Shown here: positions 1 through 11,293 of the stretch, piece by piece | How the letters are laid out: each line of letters starts with the position of its first letter | Numbering within the stretch: the stretch's first letter is position 1 | NCBI GenBank assembly: GCA_032718475.1 | Contig: JAUCBJ010007795.1 | Span: forward strand, 1-35,930 | Direction of reading: 5' to 3' | From: Nemertoderma westbladi | Taxonomy: Eukaryota; Xenacoelomorpha; Nemertodermatida; Nemertodermatidae | DNA length: 35,930 bases | Notes under the pieces: model-generated | The model's database searches: none | What the model was told of the DNA's origin: nothing | The model's input: the letters and a program-made list of their open reading frames with translations, nothing else | Position numbers and translations under genes: made by a program

Positions 1-2402
1 ATATAGATGTACAATGCAGCATGTGGTGTCAATGGATTATATGAATAATGGCTTATTGGTTGCATCATGATATATACAGAGTGACACCGTGGCTGCGGCA
101 GGTTGTATTTTGGCTGCAATGTAGCCATATGGTCTTTCTAAAACATCCGCATTCTTTTGGCTGCAAAAAGCCTGGTTACTACAGTGGCTGCAATTTAAAT
201 TTTTGGGTCAATTATTATCTCGATATATACATTTTGGAGAATTATATAGATATTTTGCTTAATTATATAGATATTCTTGTATAAATAATGGCTTATTGGC
301 TGCCGCTTATTTTCACAACAATGGCTGCATAAAATCTTGAACTAATGTATGTGCTGCATTAGGTATTACTGTTAGTTGTGAGAGAACTAAGATATGAATA
401 CTGGAGGGTCTACAGTAGATGTGTTGTGTATCCTTATTGTAAGTCCTAACTAAGATTATTTATATCTGGGTTTTCCTGGTCGGGTTATCATTTCCGATCT
501 TAATTATAATAATGATTGAGGGACTGTCATTATTTCTGTCAGTCAAAAACGATAATAATAACATAGTACAGTACACCAGCGACCTGAAATTTTTGCTTCT
601 TGGGAATTTCCTCATCCATTTTCCGATGTCCGTTTTAACGTTTTAAAGAATATTGATTGTTTGCCAATGTTGATCGCTCTGCCTAACAATCAATAATCTA
701 TGTAGAGGCACACCTTCGCCCAATGTAAGATTTTATTATGGGGTTTTTCTTGTAATGGTGATTTAATTTCGATTTTTATTTTTAATCAGTGTTAGTACGG
801 GAACCTTATAAGAATGCTGACAACATATTTAGACTCAGTTTAGTATTTCACATCATATCCATACTTCTACTGTATTACCTCCTATATTTGACAATATTGA
901 AGATAAACTTTAACTTTATTGTAAGCCTATGAATAGTATGTATCTACAATACTACTGTATCTTGCTATGCTTTATACTATTAACATACAAATAGCTGCAA
1001 TTTTGAATATTCTAGTTGGCCTATTACTGACCATACAATGCAATGTATAAGAAGTAAAATGGCTGCATCGTTCATTAAATTAATAACTTAGTGAAAAGTA
1101 AATTGGCTGCACATTTTCAATATCTTCATTGTTCGTAGTAACTGTAGCTCCCAACATACTGTGGTGTTAGTGTATAAGGAGCATCAGTGATTGATTAGCC
1201 AATGTTCATGGTGAATTTGTCATTAATGTACTGATTCTTGAGTGCGGGGAAACTTCAGAAAAATTATGAAGACATATTTGAACTCAGCCTACTACTGTAT
1301 TTCACTTCAGAAACAATTTCCCTCCTATTAATTTACAACATGTAAAAAAACTTTATAGATTTCACTGTTTCAAAGAACTACGGTACAATATCTAAGTTAT
1401 ATTTCCTGTACCTAGCGTTTCTGATGAAGTTGTCTTTTGGCTGCAAATTCCTAGGCAATTCTATACAATTTAACATACTAATTGCTGCAATCTTAAATAA
1501 ATCACTTGGCCTCTACAATGCAGTGTAAAAGAAGTAAAATGGCTGCACCTTTCATTACATTAATCATTTATTGAATATTAATGTGGCTGCATTTTTATCT
1601 ATATCATCTTTGTAGGTGCGGTATACAAATGGCTTCGATTACTGGATAATTACTTGAGAGCTTACCAGTATACAGATGGTTGCAATACCAACGTAGTAGT
1701 TTTACCGATAATATATATTTTTTGACCTTTTGCATACTCATGAGATCCAAAAATATTACATTTTTTAAAACAGAAAAGATTCCTATGGAGTCATTTCGCT
1801 ATATTGATTACTGCACTAGTGCTGGGAGAAATAGTAACTTTAGCGCCTAACATACAGTACTGTGGTTGTTAGTGTAGGCCTATAGGAATCACCAGTGATT
1901 TGCCAATGTTGAGGTCCAAAAATATTATTTTTAATAATATTATTATTAAATAATAATAATTATTAGCGACGAACTGAGCGAGCCACGAACTGAGCGAAGC
2001 CTTAGCATATGGGTGCCATATGTAGTCCGTCAAAAGTTTAGAAAGAATCTGAAGTTTGTTCATAAACTTACATAGCTAACTACTTCAGTACTCTGTATAT
2101 ATTATATATTCTATTATACAACAATGTTTTGTTTGGTTTCATACACTGTGATAAACAGTAAGAGGTGCCGGTAGACATACAGTATAAAATTAAATATATG
2201 GAAAAAGAAATAAACAAAAAACAAGTGGGCCTTCAGTATCTCTCGTATAATTATTGAATAATCATTGTGTCAATGTCAATATAAATCACCCAAATCATGA
2301 TTCCTTTATCTCGCTTCACTTATTATAGATTTTGTGTTGGGGTTCATTATGGTAATAATAATTCATATACATAAAAAGTGTTCTGGAATAAAATTATTTA
2401 CG
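1..2402. other. Gene-free AT-rich repeat region
   Basis: I see no gene here; the open frames are short and resemble nothing I know. The region is AT-rich and scattered with the 8-mer TGGCTGCA or near variants (for example near 110, 157, 183, 321, 1057, 1105, 1438, 1537, 1585). A short tandem of the form acgaactgagcgagcc lies near 1971-2000 and a TAA/ATT-rich microsatellite near 1920-1965. Confidence 0.6.
780..1905 (+). repeat. Two diverged direct repeat units of about 450-690 bp
   Basis: A block starting near 780 recurs from about 1230. Matching anchors are catatttagactcag (824) with catatttgaactcag (1273), gaagtaaaatggctgca (1051 and 1531), and the block ending in ttagtgtataagga (near 1143-1180) with its counterpart near 1834-1885. 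The offset is about 450-480 bp over most of the length and about 690 bp at the end, so the second unit carries roughly 210 extra bases. Identity is moderate and neither unit is coding. Confidence 0.6.
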
Positions 2403-5333
2403 AGAAAGGCATTTCCTAAAGGAAATGCAACCACGAAGCTAAGGAAAATTAAACAAACGGCCACACTTTAGTTCGTTGCTTAGCCTCGTTTAGTAGCAAT
2501 TGTCAATAATTAACTTCTATTCCCATGGAAACTAGAGTTCTCTGGAACTGTTGCTTTAACCTTTGAAAAAAAATTCAGTACAGATTGTGGTTCAGATAAC
2601 ACATTACTGAGTTTCAGAAAATATTGTAGTTTATGTCCAAATTACCGATTTTCTATCAAAATGCATCTGTTTGCAGTGGTTGTCATGGAAACTGAAAAAT
2701 AGAACAATGTAATTCGGATGCAGAATAAGTCATATAGTGGGGGTAGGTGTTGGTCCCAAGTCATAATACTATGTAGGGTATTGCCTGATAACTTTATAGA
2801 AGTAAAAGTGTCTGAGTCTGTACTCCCAGATATTCCCATTGGCGATATCTCCTTTGCAGAAGTGAAGGCTGCTGCAAAGAGCATTAAGACCAATCGTGCC
2901 AGTGGAGTAGATGGTGTTCCCCCTGAGGTCTTTAAAATACCTGAGTGTTTAAAGCTCATCTATCCCATCATAGTAGACATGTACCGTACAACAAGAGTCC
3001 CACAAGAAATGAAAACAAATAAGTTGGTGCCAGTTCCCAAGAAGGGCAACCTAACACTCTATGGTTCTTTTCGGGGAATCTCATTGATCTCGATTGCTGC
3101 AAAACTATACAATAGAATTCTATTAAATCGCATCAGGGATCCCATTGAGAGACTGCTACGTGGAAATCAGAATGGGTTCCGTAAAGGTCGTGGGACCATG
3201 GAGCCCATTTTGGCACTTAGAAGGATAATTGAAGAGTTATCAAAAAAGAAAGACAGGCATCTGGCTGTTATATTTGTTGACTTCTTCAAGGCCTTTGATT
3301 CAGTCTCTCGCTCACGTATGTTCAGCATACTTTCATTATATGGGATTCCTGATGAAATTATTGCAGCAATCAGATCAGTATACGATGGTTCGACAACATT
3401 TGTGTCTACTGTTGATGGTGACACAGAACCATTTGAAGTGTTATGGGGCGTCCTCCAAGGAGACACACTTGCACCATTCTTGTTCATTATTGTGGTTGAC
3501 TATGTTCTACGCATGTCCTTAGATCATCATAATGATGATGGGGTGATGATAACTCCACCTACTGGCTCCAGAAGTCGAGGAAATCCTGCCAAGTACCTAA
3601 CTGATCTAGACTTTGCTGATGACTTAGGAGTACTCTCAGAATCATTAGAGGGAGCCCAGCGGCTCCTCAGCTCATTAGAACATGCTGCTTCTAGTGTTGG
3701 TCTTTTTATTAACTCCAGAAAGACAAAAATTCTGACAGTTAACTTTGAAAGTCCTCAGCAAGTCTCTGATCGGATGAGCATAAGCTCAAAGGATGGTATG
3801 CTTGAGCATGTGGACGACTTCTGTTACCTGGGATCATGGATCCGGAAGTCAGGTGAGGACCTTCGAATACGTAAGGGAAAGGCATGGGCAGCCTTGAATA
3901 GGCTTTCCAGGATTTGGAAGTCACCTAGAATTAATCGGAAACTTAAGGTCCGATTATTCAGAGCAGCAGTAGTTCCAGTACTCCTCTACGGGAGTCCATG
4001 CTGGGCTCTAACTGCTGAGGACACCAAATCTCTGGATGGCACATTCACAAGAATGCTACGCCGGGTACATTGTGTCAAGTACAATGCACACATCTCCAAC
4101 CAGACACTATATAACATTGGAGGTGTCTCATTGGTTCCCCCAAGCTTGACACTAGAACAAAATCGCCTCCGCTTTGCAGGACATTGCTTTCGCCGTGAGG
4201 ACCAGCCAGTGCATAATCTTGTACTTTGGCAGCCTCATGGAGTGAATAAGCATGGTGGACAGCCCATGACTTTCTTGAGACGCATCTTAAAGGACACTGG
4301 CCTTAAAGATGCGGATGATCTAGCAAATGTCATGGGTGATAGGGAGTTGTGGCGGTGCAATTTTGTTGACAAGCCGGCACAGCATTCTTAAAAATGCAGC
4401 TGCAATGCAGCATGCCGATCCTAGTAGTATAATACTATTAACTTGTGCTTCAAATTATTGTTTTATAAATTTTAACATATGTTTAGTCTTGTTGCTATAG
4501 TAACTGGATTTTCTAAATAACCTCAAACGGCTTGGATATGGATCTTATATAGATGAGTTGCAAAAACCCAAGTTTATATATATTACAGTTTTGCTACAAA
4601 TAGAGTTATCAATATAGATTTGAATGATATAGAGTTTAATAAACTACAGTTACCATGGTAACTAAATTTCTGGAATAATTTAAGTTTCACTAAAAGTTCC
4701 AACTAGTGGTCCAGATAACACATACCCAGTTTTGTAAAATTTTATTGTGAAGTCTATGTCCAAATGAATAAGTTTTGAATAAAAACATCTGTTTTCAGCG
4801 GTTGTCATGGTAACTGAAAAATAGAACAATGTAATTCGGATGCAGAATAAGTTATATAGTGGGGGTAGGGGTTGGTCCCAAGTCATAACACCTTGCCCTT
4901 AGGCCTCAGATTAACATTTTATAAATTTTAACATCTGTTTATCCCGGTTGCCAAGGTAACTGGATTTTCTATTTAGCCTCAATCGGATCTGCTATGGACC
5001 TTATAGTTGTGTTGCGAAACCCCAAGTTTATATATATTATAGTTTTCCTACAAATAGAGTTATAAATATTGACTTGAAATACATAGACTTTTTTTAAAGT
5101 CCGTTGCCATGGAAACCAGATTTTTCCTGGATATGAGACCTGGCCCAAAAGATGCGCCTCGTCGAGTAGTACATACATGCAAAATTTCAGGGTACTTTTA
5201 AAGGCTAGTTTTGGCTGGACTTAAAAAACCCCAAATCTGCCTCACACAAGTAAAACAGCCCACTATGAATAGACCATCTCAGCTAAGGAAAATCTTTCTT
5301 AGCGAAAGTAGTTGATTTTCCTTAGCTTCGTGG
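2403..5333 (+). mobile_element. 1265 bp hairpin-ended element, copy A, split by a LINE
   Basis: Without the LINE insert (2771-4428 plus one target duplication) this copy is about 1265 bp, the same as copy B at 5394-6657. It starts with a 9 bp stem hairpin (gcatttcct / aggaaatgc, 2410-2429) followed by ccacgaagctaaggaaaat. It ends with a hairpin containing attttccttagcttcgtgg, the inverse complement of that start, so the ends form a ~19 bp inverted repeat. The interior is made of ~152 bp monomers, each marked by a palindrome of the type GTTGCCATGGTAAC. Short inverted ends, terminal hairpins and a core of tandem repeats resemble non-autonomous Helitron/Helentron-type elements such as pearl-like elements; that class is my inference. 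Confidence 0.65.
2771..4428 (+). mobile_element. 5'-truncated non-LTR retrotransposon (LINE) with reverse transcriptase
   Basis: An uninterrupted reading frame from 2771 to the stop at 4389-4391 encodes a LINE reverse transcriptase and C-terminal region. Visible motifs are VDFFKAFD (motif A), GVLQGDTLAPFLF (motif B), FADD (catalytic motif C) and a C-terminal RLRFAGHC block common in LINE proteins. The upstream endonuclease is missing. The insert is bounded by an 8 bp duplication ataatact (2763-2770 and 4429-4436). Comparison with copy B near 5740-5790 shows the empty site, so both boundaries are well fixed. The ATG at 2718 lies in the host repeat and is not the native start. The frame is intact, so the insertion is young or the copy was constrained. 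The clade is not assigned. Confidence 0.9.
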
Positions 5334-5393
5334 ATCAAAATGAATCTGTTTGCAGTGGTTGTCATGGAAACCGAAAAATAGAACAATGTAACT

Positions 5394-6657
5394 AGAAAGG
5401 CATTTCCTAAAGGAAATGCAACCACGAAGCTAAGGAAAATTAAACAAACAGCCACAATTTGGTTCGTTGCTTAGCCTAGTTTAGTAGCATTTGCCAATAA
5501 ATAACTTCTATTCCCATGGAAACTAGAGTTCTCTGGAACTGTTGGTTTTACCTTTGAAAAAAGATTCAGTCCAGATTGTTTTTCAGATAACACATCGAGT
5601 TTCAGAAAATATTGTAGTTTATGTCCAAATTACAGATTTTCTATCAAAATGCATCTGTTTGCAGTGGTTGTCATGGAAACTGAAAAATAGAACAATGTAT
5701 TTCGGATGCAGAATAAGCCATATAGTGGGGGTATGTCTTGTTCCCAAGTCATAATACTATTAACTTGTGCTTCAAATTATCATTTTATAAATTTTAACAT
5801 CTGTTTAGACTTGTTGCTATGGTAACTGTATTTTCTAATTAACCTCAAACGGCTTGGATATGGATCTTATATATGAGTTGCAAAACTCCAAGTTTATATA
5901 TATTACATTATTTTGCTACAAATAGAGTATTGAATTTAGACTTGAATGATATAGACTTTAATATACTCCAGTTACCATGGTAACTAGATATTTCTGGAAT
6001 GTTTTGAGTTTCACTAAAAGTTCCAACTAGTGGTCCAGATAACACATACCCAGTTTCATAAAATTTTATCATGAAGTCTATGTCCAAATGAGTAATTTTT
6101 GTATAAAAACATCTGTTTTCAGCGGTTGTCATGGTAACTGCAAAATAGAACAATGAAATTTGGACGCAGAATAAGTTATATAGTGGGGGTAGGGGTTGGT
6201 CCCAAGTCATAACACCTTGTCCTTAGGCTTCAAATTAACATTTTATTAATTTTAACATCTGTTTATCCCGGTTGCCAAGGTAACTGAATTTTATATTTAA
6301 CCTCAATCGGCTCTGCTATGGACCTTATAGTGGTGTTGAGAAACCCCAAGTTTATATCTATTATAGCTTTCCTACAAATAGAGTTATAAATATTGACTTG
6401 AAATACATAGACTTTTTTCTAAGTCCGTTGCCATGGAAACCAGATTTTTCCTGGATATGAGACCCAGCCCAAAAGATGCGCCTCGATGAGTAGTATATAC
6501 ATGCAAAATTTCAGGGTACTTTTAAAGGCTAGTTTTTTCACCTATCAAAAAACCCCAAATCTGCCTCATACAAGTAAAATAGCCCACTATGAATACACCA
6601 TCTCAGCTAAGGAAAATCTTTCTTAGCGAAAGTAGTTGATTTTCCTTAGCTTCGTGG
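5394..6657 (+). mobile_element. 1264 bp hairpin-ended element, copy B (uninterrupted)
   Basis: This is the intact sister of copy A in the same orientation, with the same start hairpin and the same terminal hairpin (6605-6657). GTTGCCATGGTAAC-type palindromes occur at 5667, 5813, 5971, 6125, 6271 and 6427, spaced 146, 158, 154, 146 and 156 bp. The motif pattern repeats every third monomer (about 458 bp). For example, the atagtgggggtagg block occurs near 5720 and again near 6180. The 60 bp between copies A and B (5334-5393) is itself a fragment of one monomer. No coding capacity was found. Confidence 0.65.
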
Positions 6658-7026
6658 ATCAAAATTGATAGCTAACACGTGTTCATAACATTTATAAAAA
6701 AGTAGAAAAGACTTGCTAGTATAAAAAATCAATGTCATGGAAATTACTTTGAAATTTAATTCAACATAACTTTTTATATTAACAACAAAGTGTTATTTTT
6801 TGTCAAACTTGTTAACGACTTTGACAAAAAAAAGTGACTTAAGAACAAATTAACTTTATTGAATTCTGGTTGATTATTTGGTTCTCTTAAGATTGAAAGA
6901 ACTACGGTACAATACCTACTACTATTACTAAGTCGAGCGATCTCGGACAATGGAAATGAGATCCTTCCAGGCTTCCCGATTCTCCATAGTTGTCGCAGTT
7001 TCGTTTCTCCCTAGTTCAGTATCCCT
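6658..7026. other. AT-rich spacer, no gene seen
   Basis: I see no coding frame, RNA gene or clear repeat boundary in this stretch. Confidence 0.5.
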
Positions 7027-7690
7027 TTAAAGTTGATATATATATGTTATGGCCGGTCGTCCACGACTACGCTTTCCATGAGTTGGTTGCCAGAAAAGTA
7101 GATCTGGTATGACCTCGTCTTTACTTCGCCAGCAGTGCCCACTGAATCTTAATCTGCGTTTACGGAGGGTTGTTGATACGGGTGGTATTGTACCATAAAG
7201 CTCGGTATTTGTCATGTGTTGTCTCCAGCTGATGTTTAGGACTGCCCTTAGTAGTCTTGTGTAGCAACCATCAATTCGTTGTTCAAGTGATTTAGTCAGT
7301 AGTGTCCAGGTCTCACCCCCGTATAAAAATACATTTTCCACTGTTGCTCCAAAGAACTTAGTCTTCAGGTGCCTGAGGAGATCTGATTTCCAGATGGTAT
7401 CCATTTTTGATAGAGCTACCCAAGCCTTTGCTTTCCTAACTTCTATGTCCTTTTTGCTACTCTCTATCCATGATCCTAGGTACTGGAAGTCGTCAACCTT
7501 CCTTTGTTGATTATTATCAAGGGTTGGTAGCATTTATATGCAATCCAACCTCTTTAGCAGCCCTCTCCACTTTATTCAGTAGAAGCTGTGCATCTGCTAG
7601 GGTATTAGAGAGCAAGGCGATGTCATCCGCAAATTCGGTGTCTGTGACTGTAGTTGCCGGATATCTACTACTTCTGGGTCCTTGAAGTTC
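7027..7690 (-). pseudogene. Broken LINE reverse transcriptase fragment
   Basis: Read right to left this encodes the end of a LINE reverse transcriptase. Near 7640-7600 the minus strand gives TDTEFADDIALLSN (catalytic FADD motif), then a helix ending KEVGLHINA. The frame is lost around 7520-7530, and 7533-7027 continues in a different frame with VDDFQYLGSWI, the LYGGETWTL block and RLRFSGHCWR. The element is truncated at both ends and frameshifted, so it is not functional. The C-terminal blocks resemble the LINE at 2771-4428, but identity is low enough to be a different subfamily. Confidence 0.85.
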
Positions 7691-8331
7691 TCAAACTCTG
7701 ACATAATGATAGCAAACATAAATGTAATGTGAAAAAGTTAAAACGGCATTGAAAAATATATTTATTATTTATATAACTTTTGGGGTTCCAGTCTCCGTTA
7801 CTCACCCTACCTATAATACAGTACTTCATATACTGTAACAAGTAATACTGTATGGCATCGATACCTGCAGTATTATACGGTAATGTAATGTATTTGTAAT
7901 GTACAGTACATTAACCCATTTATCATGGAAATGTAATTTTAACTGAAAGTGGTTTTTCTGAACACAATATAGAATGCGAGCAGCATAGGGTGCCATTATA
8001 CATATATTGTATATTTGTAGCCAAAGAACCACAAAAAAAGTTATACATCAAGTATATTATATATATAAGGGATATATATATATATATATGGCGATATATA
8101 TATTCCAATTTTCTTTGAATGATTTAATGTTTATGATCCAAATATGTTTTGGCCTCGTAGAAAATTCCTTTCTCTACGTCTATTAGAAAAATTAGAAAAA
8201 AATATTCAGCTAAATTCGAGAAAATGGAAATTGAATAAAGACATATATGACGATGAGATTTGGCTGCATTATTTAGATATATATATATGTAGAACTAATT
8301 ACTATGGCAGAAATGTACCAGGCCGGTATTG
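7691..8331. other. AT-rich spacer with TA microsatellite
   Basis: I see no gene here. A (TA)n-type simple repeat occupies roughly 8056-8105 and further short TA runs lie near 8276-8288. Confidence 0.5.
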
Positions 8332-9415
8332 CAGGGGTATAACTTTTCGCCGTATCCGTATCCGTCTGTCCGTATGCATTTGCCATATCCGTATGTACAT
8401 ACGCATATGTGCGTATGTAATGGATTCCTATGGAGAATAATCCGTGTGTGATTTTAGAGATTAGGCATTGCGGACCAGTAAGGAGTGCACAACACACATG
8501 CAGACTGAAGACAGGTAGGCCTACTTAAAAGCGATATGATTTAAAGAGTGTGGCTGCCGCTACCTTATGTCAAATAAACAATGTAGGAGAGGTCCAGGAT
8601 GAGTGACAGCTGGTGTCCGCCAGCCCCGGGATGCGCCGGCAGTGCAGTACCTATTAACCAGTTAACTCTTCTTGACGCCGCTTGGAAAACTAACCAAAAC
8701 CAACCGTGATTTATGTTTGAACTGTTTTTCCACCAACCTGATTATAGAATCCAGGCGGCTGCCATGATTGTGTTGTGTTATGTTCTGTTGGTTGCTACAG
8801 TATATGGCACTAACATAGTATAGACTGATAGAAGCAGCAATGAGAATGCTAAGGGAATAAACATTCGCACAGATATTGAAAACCGTCGTGTCAGTTCTTA
8901 ATTTATTAACATATAATATCAGAATATACCTTTATTACTTTCGCCGTTTCGGGGCCAGTATTTAGTTAACCATAGCAGGCCCTATGCAGCTAAGTGCCAA
9001 CAAGACCAACCTAGTGCCAGTTAGTCAAACCACGTGTCAGCGAGTGCAACCGGGTGCCAGTAATTATTCTAAGTCCAACCGGGCGGCCAGGTGTCAGTTA
9101 GTACAATAAAACAAGCGCTGTGGCGCATCCCGGGACTGAAGGACATCATCTGTCACTCATCCTGGACCTACAATGTTTATTTGACAAGAGGTAGCAAGAG
9201 AGCAGCAACACTCTTTAAATCACTTAGCTTTTAGTAGGCCTACCTGTCTTCAGTCTGTATGTATGTGTGTTGTGCACTTCTTACTGGTCCACAATGCCTA
9301 ATCTTTAAAATCATATACGGATGATTATTCTCCATAGGAATCCATTACATACGCACATACGCGTATGTGCATACGGATACGGCAAATGCATACGGATACG
9401 GCGAAAAGTTATACC
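8332..9415. mobile_element. Fold-back element with ~300 bp inverted arms and hAT-like ends
   Basis: The left arm (8332 to about 8636) is repeated in inverted orientation on the right (about 9121-9415). The outermost blocks are ggtataacttttcgccgtat and its inverse complement, and the match continues through the ccgtat-rich part, the block near 8400-8500 and the block near 8590-8636. The element is flanked by an 8 bp duplication cggtattg (8324-8331 and 9416-9423). The left tip reads CAGGGGTATAAC, typical of hAT ends; the right tip lacks the last few matching bases. The ~480 bp centre has no coding frame, so this is a non-autonomous element. An 8 bp duplication and a CAG start are established hAT features; assigning this copy to hAT is inference. 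Confidence 0.8.
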
Positions 9416-9649
9416 CGGTATTGCAGTGCAGACATTTACAAAGGGCACAAATGGCATGTTTACGGTACAGAGCACGGCCTAGAGTAGATCATATTCAGTT
9501 AATTTAAGTTAATTTCCATATTAGCAAGAATGAATTATGACTAATTTAATTTCAATATACGGTAGACGGGTATAATTACTTTGGGGACCGTGGAATATTC
9601 TAAAGGGAAAAATTCCGGTTCGAATATGAAGAAGGCGACTGAAATTATT

Positions 9650-10600
9650 ATCAATAGTGAAACCTGTGTACTACACCTCTCAGCTCAACCTCGTAGTTCA
9701 AAAGGCCATGGATGAACTTCCTCAACTTCAAAAAACTTTAAAGAAAGCTCGTCGCATTGGAAAATTCTTTAATAAATCTCACAAGATCCAAATTGAATTA
9801 AAGAAAATTCAATTACAGCATGGCTTTAAGGTGCCACGAGCTCGTAGAGATTGTATTTCTAGGTGGAACTCCGCTTACGAAATGTTTACACGTCTCTTAG
9901 AAATCCGCCAAGATCTTATGTTATTTCATGGTCTAGGAAACGTTTTTACCAAACGAGTGGGCGTACATAGAAGAAACAGTAAAGCTTCTCGGTGCGTTCA
10001 AGCAAGAAACAGTAACAAATCACAGCATTATTACAGAAATGCGGCAGGCAGGATACTCCTATTGCCAACTCGTTTCGTTATAAGCTGCACTCACAATAAA
10101 TTGTCACGTCGTTTAAATGATTTCAGGGAAAAACCACACGAGGCAATGGCACAAATCCTAGATCCCAGAGTGAAAACAAAGTAATTAATGGAAGGTGAGT
10201 CTATAACAACGAAGGCGACACTCATAAGCCGACTTGCTCTAATTCTGTTTACCAGACAATAAAGGAAGCTGAGGTACTCGAACCAAGTCCAAAACGCTCA
10301 AATGTAATGGAAACAGATTTAGCTAATGATATCGACGAGATTCTGATGGATGAACATGATGTGCAAGAAAATGTATGCAGGGAGAACCAGTCACAGGATT
10401 CTGTTCAAATTCAGATTAACAATTATTTGTTGGAACCTAATATCACTGAGGATCCATTATTATACTGGAAAGTGAATGATAGAAAATATGCGCTCCTGGC
10501 TCCATATCTCGAGAAGCCTTAGGGCCACCTCCCTCAAGTATCGAGAGCGAGCGTTTATTTAGTGCTGCGGGGCAAATCTTCACCCCCGTAGATCTCGCGC
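9650..10600 (+). pseudogene. Decayed hAT transposase (BED-finger/ZBED type)
   Basis: 9657-10184 encodes a stretch recognisable as the middle of a hAT transposase: SQLNLVVQKAMDE, then ARRIGKFFNKS and ISRWNSAYEMFTRLLEIRQDL, the usual RWNS-tYdM-LeRl block, and later AQILDPRVK. A second open piece (10307-10522) ends DPLLYWKVNDRKYALLAPY. The conserved dimerisation block PPSSIESERLFSAAGQIF follows at about 10527-10583, but in another frame. At least two frame changes and a missing N-terminal zinc finger make it a pseudogene. It lies just right of the fold-back element but outside its target duplications, so it need not be the partner of that element. Confidence 0.85.
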
Positions 10601-11223
10601 GAGTGCTAAAATGGCATCAACATTAATATTAGTTCGATTCAACTTGTGTTTATTAAACTTTAAATATATGAATACAAGTTGACGCCTACTTCTTATACCA
10701 GTAATTCAGGAATGGATAATGAATCTGATGCGGATATCGGATAATGATAGTGACATCAGCAGCATCAGCATTAGTGATGGTAATGATGACTTTGTAGGTT
10801 TTGAATTTGAGTAACCTAAATGTATTTGATATGAAACATTTGAAGTTGAATTATTTTATAAAAATGAATATCTCTGATTACGAACCATTACGAATTACGA
10901 TCCACTTTGACTTTACGCTGTCGGCAACAGCAGTTAGAAATAATTCATATAAAAAAATTGTGGACCTAAGCGCTAAGGTTAAAGTCATAAATCATTAAAA
11001 AGCCGGGAAAATGGTTCCCATATTCAGCTCTGTATTAATATAAAAAACCGGTCTAATATACTGGATGCCGGAAATCCCAAAAAGTCTGATCCCGTTGAAA
11101 CACTAGTGCAAACATGTTTGTTATGGGCGAACCGGGACTCCTAAACTCCTAAAAACCTAATCTTTTAACGAAAGTCGTTAATTCCGCAATAAGCCGATTT
11201 TTATTTTCTCGTTATTATTTTAG
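10601..11223. other. AT-rich spacer, no gene seen
   Basis: No recognisable coding sequence was found. A short inverted match (caacttgtgtt with aatacaagttg) lies at about 10637-10681. The frame at 10801-10998 is AT-driven and resembles nothing I know. Confidence 0.45.
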
Positions 11224-11293
11224 GTGGCCCATAGTCCCCAGCATAGCGCCAACAATAACGCCAACAAGAGCACGTCACCGATAGGGAGACCAG
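11224..11293 (+). CDS. Candidate 70 nt internal exon, possibly of the MRTF gene
   Basis: A pyrimidine-rich tract ending ttattattttag precedes 70 nt without a stop, followed by CAG|gtaaat, a good donor. In frame 1 it encodes VAHSPQHSANNNANKSTSPI plus GRP, a serine/asparagine/proline-rich composition seen in disordered linkers of transcription factors. It leaves one base (G) over, and the MRTF exon at 24284 starts with two bases (AT), so joining them would give an Asp codon and keep frame. That match would occur by chance one time in three. There is no homology I can name, so assignment to MRTF is speculative and the exon itself is only probable. Confidence 0.35.

Noticed and set aside
48-284. 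78-codon open frame at the left end
   Set aside because: Its sequence is mostly repeated TGGCTGCA context and AT microsatellite-like DNA; nothing supports expression.
1428-1445. Second hammerhead core (ctgatgaag)
   Set aside because: No pairing helix II and no GAAA follow, so only the heptamer matches by chance.
2718-2770. ATG and first ~18 codons of the 557-codon open frame as the LINE protein start
   Set aside because: They lie left of the target duplication, in the host repeat; the same sequence occurs without the LINE near 5706-5758.
10801-10998. 65-codon open frame in the spacer
   Set aside because: It is AT-driven, with no similarity I recognise and no splice or regulatory context.
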